Assembly: GCA_041394725.1 (NCBI GenBank) | Contig: JAWKHR010000014.1 | Coordinates: forward strand, 62,001-126,000 | Length of the DNA: 64,000 nt | Direction of reading: 5' to 3' | Source of the DNA: JAWKHR01 sp041394725 | GTDB lineage: Bacteria > Acidobacteriota > Vicinamibacteria > Vicinamibacterales > SCN-69-37 | Part shown: piece after piece, positions 8,226 through 17,265 of the stretch | How the letters are laid out: every line of letters starts with the position of its first letter | How positions within the stretch are numbered: the first letter of the stretch is position 1 | The notes under the pieces: generated by a model | Told to the model about the DNA's origin: nothing | Databases searched by the model: none | The model's input: only the letters and a program-made list of their open reading frames with translations | Program-made: the position numbers and the translations under genes

Positions 8226-11200
8226 CTACCGGGCGGCGCCGATGTAGACGCCACCCAGGAAGCTCGCGTCGTAGGCCAGGAAACTGCTGGTCCTGGCGCC
8301 GGTCAGCCCGTCGAACACGCGCACCTCGGGGGGCGCGCCGTATCCGACGGCCGTGATGATCTCGGCCCGGCCGTCGCCGTTCAGGTCCGCGGCCGCGACC
8401 CGGACGCCGCCGTAGAAGCCCGGGTCGAACGCGGTGAACGACCGCAGCTCGGCGAGCGTGGCGCCGCTGAACACCCGGACGCGCGAGGTCGTCCCCTCGC
8501 CCGCGCCCGCGACGATGTCCGCGCGGCCGTCGCCGTCCACGTCACCGGCGGCGACGAAGACGCCGCCAGGCATCGCGGCGTCGAAGCCCGCGAGGTTCCG
8601 GATCAGCGCGCCGGTCGCGCCGCTGAACACCTGGATCGTCGGCACCGCGTCGGGTCCCGACCCGAGCACGACGTCGGCGAAGCCGTCGCCGTCCACGTCA
8701 CCGGCGGCCACGCGCGCGCCGCTCAGCCCGAGCGCATCGCCGGGCGAGAGATCGAGCAGCAGCGCGTGATCGACGCCGCTGAACACGCGGACCCGCGCCG
8801 GTCCGTGCCCCTGCGTGACCAGCACGTCGGCCCGGCCGTCGTGGTTGACGTCACCCGTCGCGACGAACACGCCGCCGCCCGAGTAGTAGTCGAACGCCCA
8901 GAAGTCGCGGAGCACCGCCCCGGTGCGGCCGTCGTAGACCACCACGTGCGGTCCGCCGCCGGCACCCGCGCCGGCGACGATGTCCGGCACGCCGTCGCCG
9001 GTCAGGTCGCCTTCCGCGACACGGACGCCCATCGTGACGTCGGGGAACGGCACCCACTGGGTCGGACTACCCGACACGCTCGACGGCGCACCGTCGGCGT
9101 CCAGGCGGCGGACCAGTCCGAGCATCCCCATCCCCGACCCGGTGACGAGCGCCGGGCGCGTGATCGCGAGCGTGTAGGTGCGGCTGCCGCTGCAGCTCGT
9201 CGTGTCCACGCCCTGGATCCGGAAGGTGAACGTGCCGCCGAGCGTCGGCACGCCCGCGAGCGTGTCGCCCGTCAGCGTCAGGCCCGCCGGCAGCGGATCC
9301 GGCGCCGAGTAGGTCACCGGCGGCAGCCCGTCGGACGTGAACACCTGGCTGAACGCCTGTCCGATGAGCGCCTCCGGCAGCACCGCCGGCAGGATCGTGA
9401 GCGGCGCGCACCCGACCGCGAGCTGGTTCGTCCCGGTGCTCGCCGCGTAGCGCGGCGTGCCCTGGAAGTCGCCGCGGATGGTCAGCCGCACGTCGCCGAG
9501 CCCGCCCGGCACCGTGAAGACGGCCGCCGCCGCGCCGCTCGCCACGGGCCCGCTCACCGGCGTCCCGATCGTCGCGCCGCCGGCGTCACGCACCGTGAAC
9601 AGCACCGAGCCCTCGTTGACCACGTCGCCGGCGCCCGCCGACACGGTGGCCTGGAGGGTCACCGCCTGCGGCACCGACGAGGCGGGCACCGACGCGGGCA
9701 TGACCGCGGTGATCGTCGGGGCCGGCACGATCGTCAGCGTGCCGGTGCCCTGGCTGGCCGCGTACGTGTCGGCCGGCGTGAACATGGCGACGACCGTCAG
9801 CACGCCGGGCGCCGTGCCGCCCGGCAGCGTCCACGTCGCCGTGGCCGAGCCGTCACTCACCGGCGCGTTGACCGGCACGCCCACCGGAGTGGCCGCGTCG
9901 GTGCGCACGGAGAACGACACCATCCCCGACCCGACCGCCTCCGGCAGCGGGCTGTCCACGTGCGCGGTCAGCGTCACGTGCTGGTCCACGCCGCTGTAGC
10001 CGACCGTCACCGGCTCGACCGTGGTGGTCGTGCCGATTGGGCTCGCCCACAGGTCTTCGGGCAGCGCGTATTCGTGGACGAACTGCACCGTGCGGAGCGC
10101 ATCGGCGGCCGACGCGAGGAACGCCGCCAGGCCGAGCGCGCGCGTGGTCATGGGCCCGTTGATGAAGTCGAGCCACGCCATCAGGTTCACCTCGGTCGGG
10201 GTGAACACGCCGCCCGTGTCCTGCAGCACGTGCACGGTCTTCTGGAACCAGTCGGATCGCAGGTAGCTCGCCGCGCCGTAGTCCACGAACCGCTCGCTGG
10301 CCGGCCATGGCAGGCCGTCAGGCGCGGGCGCGATCTCGCCGTCCTCGTCGCGGATGAGCGCCGGCAGCGTGTTGAGCGTCGCCAGCGTCTCCGGCGTGTC
10401 CTCCGTGATCTTGAGGATCCGGTTCAGGTACTGCACGAGATCGACGGTGACGCGCCCGGTCTTGTCGGCCGCGCCGGCGAGCACCGCCGTGGCCAGGAAG
10501 AAGTCCGTGGCCGAGAGCGCCTGCGGCGCCGCGCACGCGGTGGTGAACACCGAGCCGGCAAAGCACTCGCTGCTGGACACCCGCGGCAGCAGCGCCGTGG
10601 TCGCGCCCTGGAACTTCGCCCAGTCGGCCGCGTCGAGCGCCGGATGATAGACGGTCCCGGCGGCCGGATCGCCGCCCGGCGAGGTGTCCTCGTCGAGCGG
10701 ATCGGTCTGCAGGTGCCCGTACTTCATCAGCTGCCGGTAGAGCGAGAGGTTCTCCATCGGCGAGTCGATCGTGCGCCAGTTCGCGCAGGTGCCGGACGGC
10801 ACGCAGTCGGTGCCGAGCCGCAGCCGGCCCGTCTCCTCCAGCTCGACGCGTTCGGCGTCCTTGATGCCGTTGATCGTCTCGTCGAAGTGCATGCGCTGGT
10901 TGCGTTCCTGCGTGCGGCCGCCGCTCAGCCGACCAAAGTAGTCCACTTCGACCAGGGCGTCGGCGTAGGCCGGATCGGGATCGCAGCTGAGCTCCAGGAA
11001 CGGAACCTCGAGGCCGGCGGCGTCCACGGGAATCGGGCAGTAGTCCCAGCCGAACGTGTCGCCGGGCAGTTCCACCCAGCGCTTCTGGAGGATGGGCTGG
11101 CCCGTGACCGCGTCGCGCTTGATGTGGATCAGGTCGCCGAGCACGTCGCCGGTGTGGCCCGTCCCGCTCTGCGCGAGGATCGTGGCACCGGCGGCCAGGA

Positions 11201-11333
11201 ACACGGCCGCGCCGAGGCCCGCGATCCACCGCCACGCGCGCGAGCGCCTGGGACGACGGAACGGGTCACGTGACGAACGGCCGGATGGGAGGGGTGAAGC
11301 AGCAGGGGAATGAAACGAAGCCAGGGGAGGCAT
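8226..11333 (-). CDS. Large secreted protein with Ig-like domains and FG-GAP repeats
   Basis: From the ATG at 11333 the protein has 1035 residues. A basic N-terminus and one hydrophobic segment lead to a unique region of about 350 residues with several Cys and an all-helical character. Two Big_3-like Ig domains and one putative-Ig (He_PIG) domain (PLPAGLTLTGDTLAGVP) follow. At the C-terminus are about six FG-GAP/VCBS-type units of about 50 residues, each with DxNxDGxxD-like calcium motifs such as GDVDGDGRADIV. The repeats should form a beta-propeller. The unique N-terminal half is of unknown function. Surface exposure is likely. Confidence 0.8.
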   Translation of the reverse strand: MPPLASFHSPAASPLPSGRSSRDPFRRPRRSRAWRWIAGLGAAVFLAAGATILAQSGTGHTGDVLGDLIHIKRDAVTGQPILQKRWVELPGDTFGWDYCPIPVDAAGLEVPFLELSCDPDPAYADALVEVDYFGRLSGGRTQERNQRMHFDETINGIKDAERVELEETGRLRLGTDCVPSGTCANWRTIDSPMENLSLYRQLMKYGHLQTDPLDEDTSPGGDPAAGTVYHPALDAADWAKFQGATTALLPRVSSSECFAGSVFTTACAAPQALSATDFFLATAVLAGAADKTGRVTVDLVQYLNRILKITEDTPETLATLNTLPALIRDEDGEIAPAPDGLPWPASERFVDYGAASYLRSDWFQKTVHVLQDTGGVFTPTEVNLMAWLDFINGPMTTRALGLAAFLASAADALRTVQFVHEYALPEDLWASPIGTTTTVEPVTVGYSGVDQHVTLTAHVDSPLPEAVGSGMVSFSVRTDAATPVGVPVNAPVSDGSATATWTLPGGTAPGVLTVVAMFTPADTYAASQGTGTLTIVPAPTITAVMPASVPASSVPQAVTLQATVSAGAGDVVNEGSVLFTVRDAGGATIGTPVSGPVASGAAAAVFTVPGGLGDVRLTIRGDFQGTPRYAASTGTNQLAVGCAPLTILPAVLPEALIGQAFSQVFTSDGLPPVTYSAPDPLPAGLTLTGDTLAGVPTLGGTFTFRIQGVDTTSCSGSRTYTLAITRPALVTGSGMGMLGLVRRLDADGAPSSVSGSPTQWVPFPDVTMGVRVAEGDLTGDGVPDIVAGAGAGGGPHVVVYDGRTGAVLRDFWAFDYYSGGGVFVATGDVNHDGRADVLVTQGHGPARVRVFSGVDHALLLDLSPGDALGLSGARVAAGDVDGDGFADVVLGSGPDAVPTIQVFSGATGALIRNLAGFDAAMPGGVFVAAGDVDGDGRADIVAGAGEGTTSRVRVFSGATLAELRSFTAFDPGFYGGVRVAAADLNGDGRAEIITAVGYGAPPEVRVFDGLTGARTSSFLAYDASFLGGVYIGAAR

Positions 11334-11534
11334 GAACGCACGCCTTTCCGCGCCCGGATCGCATCGCGCCGCCACGACGGGATTCGTCGCGCGGAACGAC
11401 CCGGACCTCCGCTGTCCGTGCTGCACAGGTCGTACCCGATGGCCGACGCTCCGTCACGCGTGCGGACCCGGACCGCGCGTGGCGGCGTCCGTGGAATCCC
11501 GCGCGCGCCGCGGGACTTTGCCCGCCCTCGACGA

Positions 11535-13349
11535 CTACTCCCACTCGATCGTGCCCGGCGGCTTCGTCGTGAGATCGAGGACCAGGCCGGAGACCCGCGG
11601 CAGCGCGAGGATCGGATCACGGATTTCGTCCACGAGCGCGGGCGGCAGCGCCGCCGGACGCGCGGTCATGCCGCGTTCTGACAACACCGGACGCAGGATC
11701 ACGAGTTCCTCACCGCGCCCGTCGATCGCGAGCGGCAGCATCACGGTGGGACATTGCCAGATCGTCCGCATCAGCCCGTGCCGCTCGAGCGCGCGCATGA
11801 CGATCGCGTCCGCCTCGCGCAGCAGGTCGAGCCGCGCGCGCGTCATCCCGGCCGCGCGCGGTTCGGCGTGCGCGAAACCCCGACCCGAAAGGTCCAGGAC
11901 GCAGCGGTTCACGCCCGGGATGCGCCCGTAGATCTGCGCCGCCACCGACACCAGCGTGTCGTGCGGCGCGTCGCCCATGAGCGCCACCGGCTGCTCGTAC
12001 GTCCGGAGGTCCGCCTTCACGCCGACCGATCGCACCGGCAGCAGGCGTCCCGCGAGACCCGTCCCCCTCAGCTCCTCGTCGATGCGGGGCTGCGCGCGAT
12101 CCGGGTCGTGCGTCTCGGGCACCCGCCCGTCCGAGCACAGCAGCCGCACGCCGAGGCCGGGTCCGGGAAACGGGTGTCGCCACACGAGCGCCGGCGCGAT
12201 CCCGAGCGCCTCGGCCATCTCGCGGACCTCCACCTTGTACAGGTCACGGATCGGCTCGACGACGCGGCCGGCGCGGATCATGTCCTCGATGACGGGCACG
12301 CGATTGTGGTGCGTCTTGATCGTGTCGGCCCGTCGCGTGCCACCCGTCTCGATCGTGTCCGGGTAGATGGTCCCCTGGGCCAGGAGCATCTCGCCCTGAT
12401 CCAGGCGGCGCACTTCCTCCTCGAAGATCGCGATGAACGTGTCGCCGATCGCGCGGCGCTTCCGCTCCGGTTCGATGACGCCGTCGAGCGCGGCGAGGAA
12501 GCGCGCCGAGGCGTCCACGAAGTGCAGGTTGCGGCCGAGGCCGAAGCGTTCCAGCTCCGCCAGCACCTGGCGCGACTCGTCCTGCCGCATCAGGCCGTTG
12601 TCCACGTGCAGCAGGAAGAGCTGATCGTGCGGCAGCGCCTCGCCGAGCAGGCGCGCGCAGACGGTGGAGTCCACGCCGCCCGACACCAGCAGGAAGACCT
12701 TGCGCGACCCGACCTGGTCGCGGATTGCCGCCACCTGCTCGTCCACGTGCCGCGCCATCGTCCAGTCGCCGCGGCAGCCGCAGACGTCGAGGACGAAGTT
12801 GCGGATCATCTGCTCGCCGTACTCGGTGTCGTCCACCTCCGGGTGGTACTGGAAGCCGTAGCGCCGCCGCGACTCGTCGGCGATGGCGGCGTAGCGGTGC
12901 GGCGCGCCGTCGTGATCGAAGGAAATCCCGACCTCGCGGAACCCGTCGCCGACGGCGACGACGGTGTCCTGGTGGCTCATCCAGACCGTCTGGTCGCGCG
13001 GCAGGCCGGCGAACACCGGCGTCTCGCCGGTCACCTCGAGGCGCGCGGGCCCGTACTCGCTGCGGCAGTGCTCGACGCGTCCGCCGTAGCGCTTCGCGAT
13101 CTCCTGATGCCCGAAGCAGAAGCCGAGGATCGGCACGTCGAGGTCGAGGATGCCGCGGTTGAACCCGCCCTCGTCACCCGACGCGAGCGCGGGACTGCCG
13201 GAGAGGATCACGCCCCTGAAGCCGGCGAAGGCCTCGACCGGATCGTCCGGCTGGAGGATCTCGGCCAGCACGTGCTGGCGGCGGACCTTGGTGGCGATGA
13301 GGTGGGCGTACTGGCCGCCGAAGTCCACGACGGCGATGCGGTCATGCAT
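11535..13349 (-). CDS. guaA: GMP synthase (glutamine-hydrolysing), long form
   Basis: The enzyme converts XMP, ATP and glutamine to GMP. The N-terminal class I glutaminase has its nucleophile in GFCFGHQ (about residue 78) and a His/Glu in FQYHPEVDD. The ATP pyrophosphatase domain carries SGGVDST (about residue 224), and the C-terminus ends PPGTIEWE as in all GuaA proteins. At 604 residues it is about 80 longer than the E. coli enzyme. The extra sequence lies after HPFPGPGLGVR, in the dimerisation part, as in long-type GMP synthases. The ATG at 13349 is preferred to a GTG at 13355. It is a single gene divergent from 13515. Confidence 0.95.
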   Translation of the reverse strand: MHDRIAVVDFGGQYAHLIATKVRRQHVLAEILQPDDPVEAFAGFRGVILSGSPALASGDEGGFNRGILDLDVPILGFCFGHQEIAKRYGGRVEHCRSEYGPARLEVTGETPVFAGLPRDQTVWMSHQDTVVAVGDGFREVGISFDHDGAPHRYAAIADESRRRYGFQYHPEVDDTEYGEQMIRNFVLDVCGCRGDWTMARHVDEQVAAIRDQVGSRKVFLLVSGGVDSTVCARLLGEALPHDQLFLLHVDNGLMRQDESRQVLAELERFGLGRNLHFVDASARFLAALDGVIEPERKRRAIGDTFIAIFEEEVRRLDQGEMLLAQGTIYPDTIETGGTRRADTIKTHHNRVPVIEDMIRAGRVVEPIRDLYKVEVREMAEALGIAPALVWRHPFPGPGLGVRLLCSDGRVPETHDPDRAQPRIDEELRGTGLAGRLLPVRSVGVKADLRTYEQPVALMGDAPHDTLVSVAAQIYGRIPGVNRCVLDLSGRGFAHAEPRAAGMTRARLDLLREADAIVMRALERHGLMRTIWQCPTVMLPLAIDGRGEELVILRPVLSERGMTARPAALPPALVDEIRDPILALPRVSGLVLDLTTKPPGTIEWE

Positions 13350-13355
13350 GGTCAC

Positions 13356-13370
13356 GGGTCCTGAGGGTCC
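13356..13370. repeat. Dispersed 15-mer repeat, copy B
   Basis: This exact copy of the 15-mer lies just upstream of guaA. It is followed by a second GGGTCC unit and by three TTCGAA boxes (13383, 13390, 13404), including the 12-bp palindrome AAGTTCGAACTT at 13387-13398. The leader of guaA therefore consists largely of repeats; I see no purine riboswitch. Confidence 0.65.
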
Positions 13371-13514
13371 TGGGTCCCAGGGTTCGAAGTTCGAACTTCA
13401 ACGTTCGAAGTTTCGCAACCGAAGCCCCCGAAGCCGGGAGAGTATCGTGAAACGGGGGCGCGCGCGACCATTCGGCGTGAGACGATGCGGGTATCAGCCC
13501 GGGAGGATCGTCAC

Positions 13515-14066
13515 ATGCGTATTCGACTGATGGTCGCCGCCCTGGCCTGCGCCGCCGCGGGTGCGACCGGCACGCTGGCCGCCATGTCGCAGACGCCGGC
13601 ACCGCAGGCGCCGGCCACCCTGCCGGAGTCGGTGGCCAGGGTCGTGCGTGACACGTACGTCTCGGCGTTCGGCGAGACGCGGTACTTCGACGCGGCCACC
13701 GATCTGAACGGCGACGGAACGCCCGAGCTGATCGTGCACGTCATCGGGTCGATGGCGTGCGGGACCGGGGGGTGCCCGACGCTCGTGTTCACGCCGGACG
13801 GCGACGGCTACCGACTCGTGACGACGGTGAGCGTGACACGGCCGCCGATCCGGGTCTCGCCGCGGTCGTCGAACGGGTGGCGCAGCCTGATCGTCACGGT
13901 CGCCGGCGGGGGCGCCCGGGCGCACGACGCCGAGCTCCCGTTCAACGGGCGCACCTATCCCCCGAACGCGAGCGTCGCGCCCGCGCGGCCGACGACGGAC
14001 CTCGACGGCGCGACCGTGCTGATCCCGGATTTCAAGGCGTTCACGGACGGCAAGGTCATCAAGTAG
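13515..14066 (+). CDS. Small secreted protein, unknown function
   Basis: The 183-residue protein has a signal peptide (about 1-23). It then carries a segment AATDLNGDGTPELIVHV, an FG-GAP-like calcium motif, and a Cys pair in GSMACGTGGCPTLVF. The rest resembles proteins that measure up as periplasmic domains of unknown role. The ATG at 13515 is chosen because GGGAGG precedes it; an ATG at 13485 would place residues before the signal peptide. Its stop is ten bases before the next gene, so the two may be cotranscribed. Confidence 0.65.
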   Translation: MRIRLMVAALACAAAGATGTLAAMSQTPAPQAPATLPESVARVVRDTYVSAFGETRYFDAATDLNGDGTPELIVHVIGSMACGTGGCPTLVFTPDGDGYRLVTTVSVTRPPIRVSPRSSNGWRSLIVTVAGGGARAHDAELPFNGRTYPPNASVAPARPTTDLDGATVLIPDFKAFTDGKVIK

Positions 14067-14076
14067 CGTAGGCACC

Positions 14077-15717
14077 ATGACGCCATCTCGCTCGAGATCG
14101 ATCCGCCGGCTGGCGCTGGCGGCCGTGATGCTTGGCGCGGCCGGACTCGCGACGCTGGCCGTCCTGTATGCGATGGGCCTGCGCGTGGTGACGTGGGGCG
14201 GCGGACGGCCGCACCTGGAGTTCGAACGGTCCGCCGAGGATCAGGCCGAGGCCATCGCCGCGCATCGCGCGCGCCAGCAGGCCGAGGCGAGCGCGGCCAG
14301 ACCGCCGGCTGCGTCGATGGATGCCACCCCGCCCGCGGGCGCGGCGTCCGCCGGCGACGCGGGCGTTCGCGCCCCGGGCGAGTCGTCGGCCGGGACACCG
14401 GGCTCGGCGACGGCTGGGTCGCGGGCCTCGGCCCCGGCCGGGCCGCCGGCCTCGACACCGGCCGGTTCGCCGGCATCGGCGGCTGCGGGTTCGCCGGCCG
14501 CCGCCGGCGCCGCGCCGCCTCCGCGTTCCGCGCCGGCGATCATCGCGCCGCCCGTGCCCGGCGGGCCGTGGACCGACTTCCGGGGTCCCGATCGATCCGG
14601 CCGCTACGCGGCGCGGCCGGTCCGCGTGGACTGGCCGTCCAACGGCCTGACGCCCTTGTGGAAGGTGCCGGTCGGCGAGGGCTACGCGTCGCTCGTCACC
14701 GGCGACGGCCGCGTCTACACGATCGAGCAGCGCGGCCGCGAGGAGGTCGTGGCGGCGTACGACCCGGCGACGGGCCGCGAGCTGTGGACCAACCGCTGGG
14801 CGACACGCTTCAGCGAGCAGCTCGGCGGCGACGGCCCGCGTGCCACGCCCACCTGGGCCGACGGGCGCGTCTACGCGCTCGGGGCGACGGGCGAGTTCCG
14901 TGTCCTCGACGACGCGACAGGCACGGTGGTCTGGCGCACCAACATCCTCGAGGACGCCGGCGCGGCCAACCTCCCGTGGGGCATGGCCGCCTCGCCGCTC
15001 ATCGTCGGAGACGCCGTGGTCGTGGTCCCGGGTGGGACCGATGGCATGGGCGTCGTGGCCTACGACCGGCGCACCGGCGAGCGGCGCTGGTCGTCGCTGG
15101 ACGACCGCGCCGCCTACGCGTCGCCGATGCTCGTCTCGATCGCCGGGCGCGTGCAGATCCTCGCGGTGATGGCGACGCGCCTGGTCGGCCTCGACCCGGC
15201 CGGCGGCGCCGTGCTCTGGTCCTTTCCGTGGCGGACCGAGTTCGACGTCAACGCGGCGCAGCCGATCGTGGTCGGCGCCAACCGCGTGTTCTACTCGTCG
15301 GGCTACGGCAGCGGCGCGGTGCTCGTCGAGATCGCGGCGTCGGCCGGCGGGCTCGAGGCGCGCGAGGTGTGGCGGAGCATCCGGATGAAGAACCAGTTCT
15401 CCAGCTCGGTGCTGCACGAGGGCCACATCTACGGCCTCGACGAGTCGATCCTCGCGTGCATCGATGCTGCGACGGGCGAGCTGCGCTGGAAGGGCGGCCG
15501 CTACGGCTACGGCCAGGTCGTCTACGCGAGCGGCCACCTGATCGTCGCGACCGAGGACGGCGACGTGGCGCTGGTACGCGCGACCCCGGAGCGACACGAC
15601 GAGGTGGTACGGTTCGGCGCGCTCTCCGGCAAGACCTGGAACGTGCCGTCGTTCGCCGACGGCATCCTGCTCGTGCGGAACCTGCGGGAGATGGTCGCGT
15701 TCGACCTGCGGCGATGA
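14077..15717 (+). CDS. Membrane-anchored PQQ-type beta-propeller protein (BamB-like)
   Basis: The 546-residue protein has an N-terminal membrane anchor (about 10-35). An Ala/Ser/Pro/Gly linker (about 70-150) contains imperfect repeats of the type PAGSPAS. A pyrrolo-quinoline-quinone-like eight-bladed propeller follows, starting at DFRGPDRSG with repeated blades such as YDPATGRELWTNRW and YDRRTGERRWSS. No catalytic dehydrogenase residues are visible, so a scaffold or binding role is more likely than an enzyme. Its stop overlaps the start of the sigma-54 activator gene (ATGA), so the two are coupled. Confidence 0.8.
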   Translation: MTPSRSRSIRRLALAAVMLGAAGLATLAVLYAMGLRVVTWGGGRPHLEFERSAEDQAEAIAAHRARQQAEASAARPPAASMDATPPAGAASAGDAGVRAPGESSAGTPGSATAGSRASAPAGPPASTPAGSPASAAAGSPAAAGAAPPPRSAPAIIAPPVPGGPWTDFRGPDRSGRYAARPVRVDWPSNGLTPLWKVPVGEGYASLVTGDGRVYTIEQRGREEVVAAYDPATGRELWTNRWATRFSEQLGGDGPRATPTWADGRVYALGATGEFRVLDDATGTVVWRTNILEDAGAANLPWGMAASPLIVGDAVVVVPGGTDGMGVVAYDRRTGERRWSSLDDRAAYASPMLVSIAGRVQILAVMATRLVGLDPAGGAVLWSFPWRTEFDVNAAQPIVVGANRVFYSSGYGSGAVLVEIAASAGGLEAREVWRSIRMKNQFSSSVLHEGHIYGLDESILACIDAATGELRWKGGRYGYGQVVYASGHLIVATEDGDVALVRATPERHDEVVRFGALSGKTWNVPSFADGILLVRNLREMVAFDLRR

Positions 15718-17115
15718 CCGCGCCACCGCCCGACGAGCGTGAGGCCCGCGCCGCCTGGCAGGGCGTGAGCGCCGCGTTCTCGGCGCTCGGACGGGTGTTC
15801 CTGTGCGTCGATGCCGGCTGGCGGATCCTCCACGCCTCGCGCGGGCTCGACGACCTGCTCGGGCCTGGCGCGGCGGCCGGCGTGGAGGGCACGCCGATCG
15901 AGGACCTGCTCGGCCGCGATCTCTTCGGGCCCGCCGGCGGACTGCGGGCCGCGATCGCGACGGGCGAACGCCGCGAGGGCTGGCGGGGACACCTGCGCCG
16001 GGGCGGCGGAGAGCCGCACCTGGTGTCCATCACGGTCGCACCCTTCTCGCCTGCGATTGATCCGACCTGCGACCCGCGCGTGCGCAGCATCGTCGTGCTG
16101 CGACCCGCCAGGACGAGGGCGTGGCGCTGGCGGGAACCCCGACGACGGTCGGCGGATTCGTGGCCCGATCCGCGCGATGCAGCGGGTGTTCGCGCCTGAT
16201 CAAGGAACCTTCGCGACAGCGAGGCCACGGTGCTCCTCACCGGCGAGAGCGGCACCGGCAAGGAAGTCGTGGCCCGGGCGCTGCACGAGCACTCGTCGCG
16301 CCGTCGCGCGGCGTTCGTGGCGATCAACTGCGGCGCGCTCCCACCCGACCTGCTCGAGAGCAGAGATGTTCGGCCACGTGCGCGCGTTCACCGGCGCGGT
16401 CCGCGACCGCGTCGGACGGCTGGCGTCCGACGCGGCCCTCTTCCTGGACGAGATCGCCGACCTGCCGCTGCCGCTCCAGGTGAAGCTGCTGCGCGTGCTC
16501 GAGGACGGCGGCTTCCAGCGCGTCGGCAGCACCACGCGGGTCAGCCGCGCGCGGGTCATCGCGGCGACCAACGTGGACCTGCGGCAGGCCGTCCGCGAGG
16601 GACGCTTCCGCGAGGATCTGTGCACACCGCCTGCGCGTCGTCCCGATCGACCTGCCGCCGCTCCGGCAGCGCCGCGAGGACGTCGAGCCGCTGGCCCGCC
16701 TGCTCCTCGCCCGCGTCGGCCAGAGCCACGGGCGGGCGGCCAGTTCTCGCCGGACGCGATGCGCGTCCTGCTCGGTACGACTGGCCCGGCAACGCGCGCG
16801 AGCTCGAGAACGTCCTCGAGTTCGTGGCCGTCTGCCGCGGGCGAACGATCCTGCCCGAGGACCTGCCGGAACTCGCCGGGCTTCATCCCGCGGCGCCCTC
16901 CGCAGCCTCACCCGGCCCGGCGACGCACGCCTCCACCTCCTCCACGACCCCCGCGACCGCCGCCGGCACCGTCCCGACGCCGCCGAGCTTCGGCAGCATC
17001 CTCGATGCCCACCGCTGGCGCCGTGCCGAGGACGGCACGCGCGCTCGGCATCAGTCGCAGCACGCTCTGGCGCCGGATGCGCGAGGCAGGCCTGGACGTG
17101 GCGTCGGACCGGTAG
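15714..17115 (+). pseudogene. Sigma-54-dependent activator, disrupted by several indels
   Basis: The intact start reads a PAS-like sensor (about 130 residues; VFLCVDAGWRILHASRG). From about 16.1 kb the AAA+ domain continues in changing frames. Recognisable parts are Walker A GESGTGKE, EMFGHV followed by AFTGA (the sigma-54 loop GAFTGA lacks its first Gly), Walker B LFLDEIADLP, VIAATN, the sensor-2 region DWPGNARELENV, and a Fis-type helix-turn-helix ending LGISRSTLWRRMREAGL. At least six small indels are needed to join them, with no internal nonsense substitution. That pattern suggests consensus errors; real decay is possible. It should activate the downstream sulfur genes from a sigma-54 promoter. 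It starts inside the stop of the propeller gene. Confidence 0.75.
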
Positions 17116-17131
17116 CAGGCACCCAGACGAT

Positions 17132-17155
17132 ACGTTTCGTCGCAACGCGAAACGT
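17132..17155. promoter_or_regulatory. Candidate enhancer (UAS) for the sigma-54 activator
   Basis: ACGTTTCG and CGAAACGT form a perfect 8-bp inverted repeat with an 8-bp spacer. Its centre lies about 107 bases upstream of the start point predicted from the sigma-54 promoter at 17225. A second dyad, GACA-N5-TGTC, lies at 17160-17172. Position and symmetry fit enhancer sites of Fis-type activators. A terminator is less likely because there is no U tract. Confidence 0.45.
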
Positions 17156-17224
17156 GTGAGACAAATAGTGTCCGCACGCCTGACTCTATCCACCTAACTA
17201 ACTGAAAACAAAATACTTCAATCG

Positions 17225-17240
17225 TGGCATCGCACCTGCA
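17225..17240 (+). promoter_or_regulatory. Candidate sigma-54 promoter
   Basis: TGGCATCGCACCTGCA keeps the invariant GG and GC dinucleotides with exactly ten bases between them, and matches most of the consensus TGGCACG-N4-TTGCA. The predicted start point is near 17251, just before the ATG at 17266. A sigma-54 activator gene ends 110 bases upstream, which supports the call. Confidence 0.55.
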
Positions 17241-17265
17241 AAGACCAGGGCGCGGAGCGGCTGCC

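Noticed and set aside
7920..11273. Plus-strand open frame of over 1100 codons
   Set aside because: It is antisense to the FG-GAP protein and shows no folded-domain pattern; the FG-GAP frame has clear repeats and a signal peptide.
11334..11534. Gene between guaA and the FG-GAP protein
   Set aside because: No frame has a start with ribosome site and domain; the 200 bases look like plain spacer.
13350..13514. Purine riboswitch before guaA
   Set aside because: I could not find the conserved junction of a purine riboswitch; the leader consists of repeats and TTCGAA boxes.
17132..17155. Rho-independent terminator after the sigma-54 activator
   Set aside because: The stem is AT/GC mixed and no U tract follows; its distance to a sigma-54 promoter fits an enhancer better.
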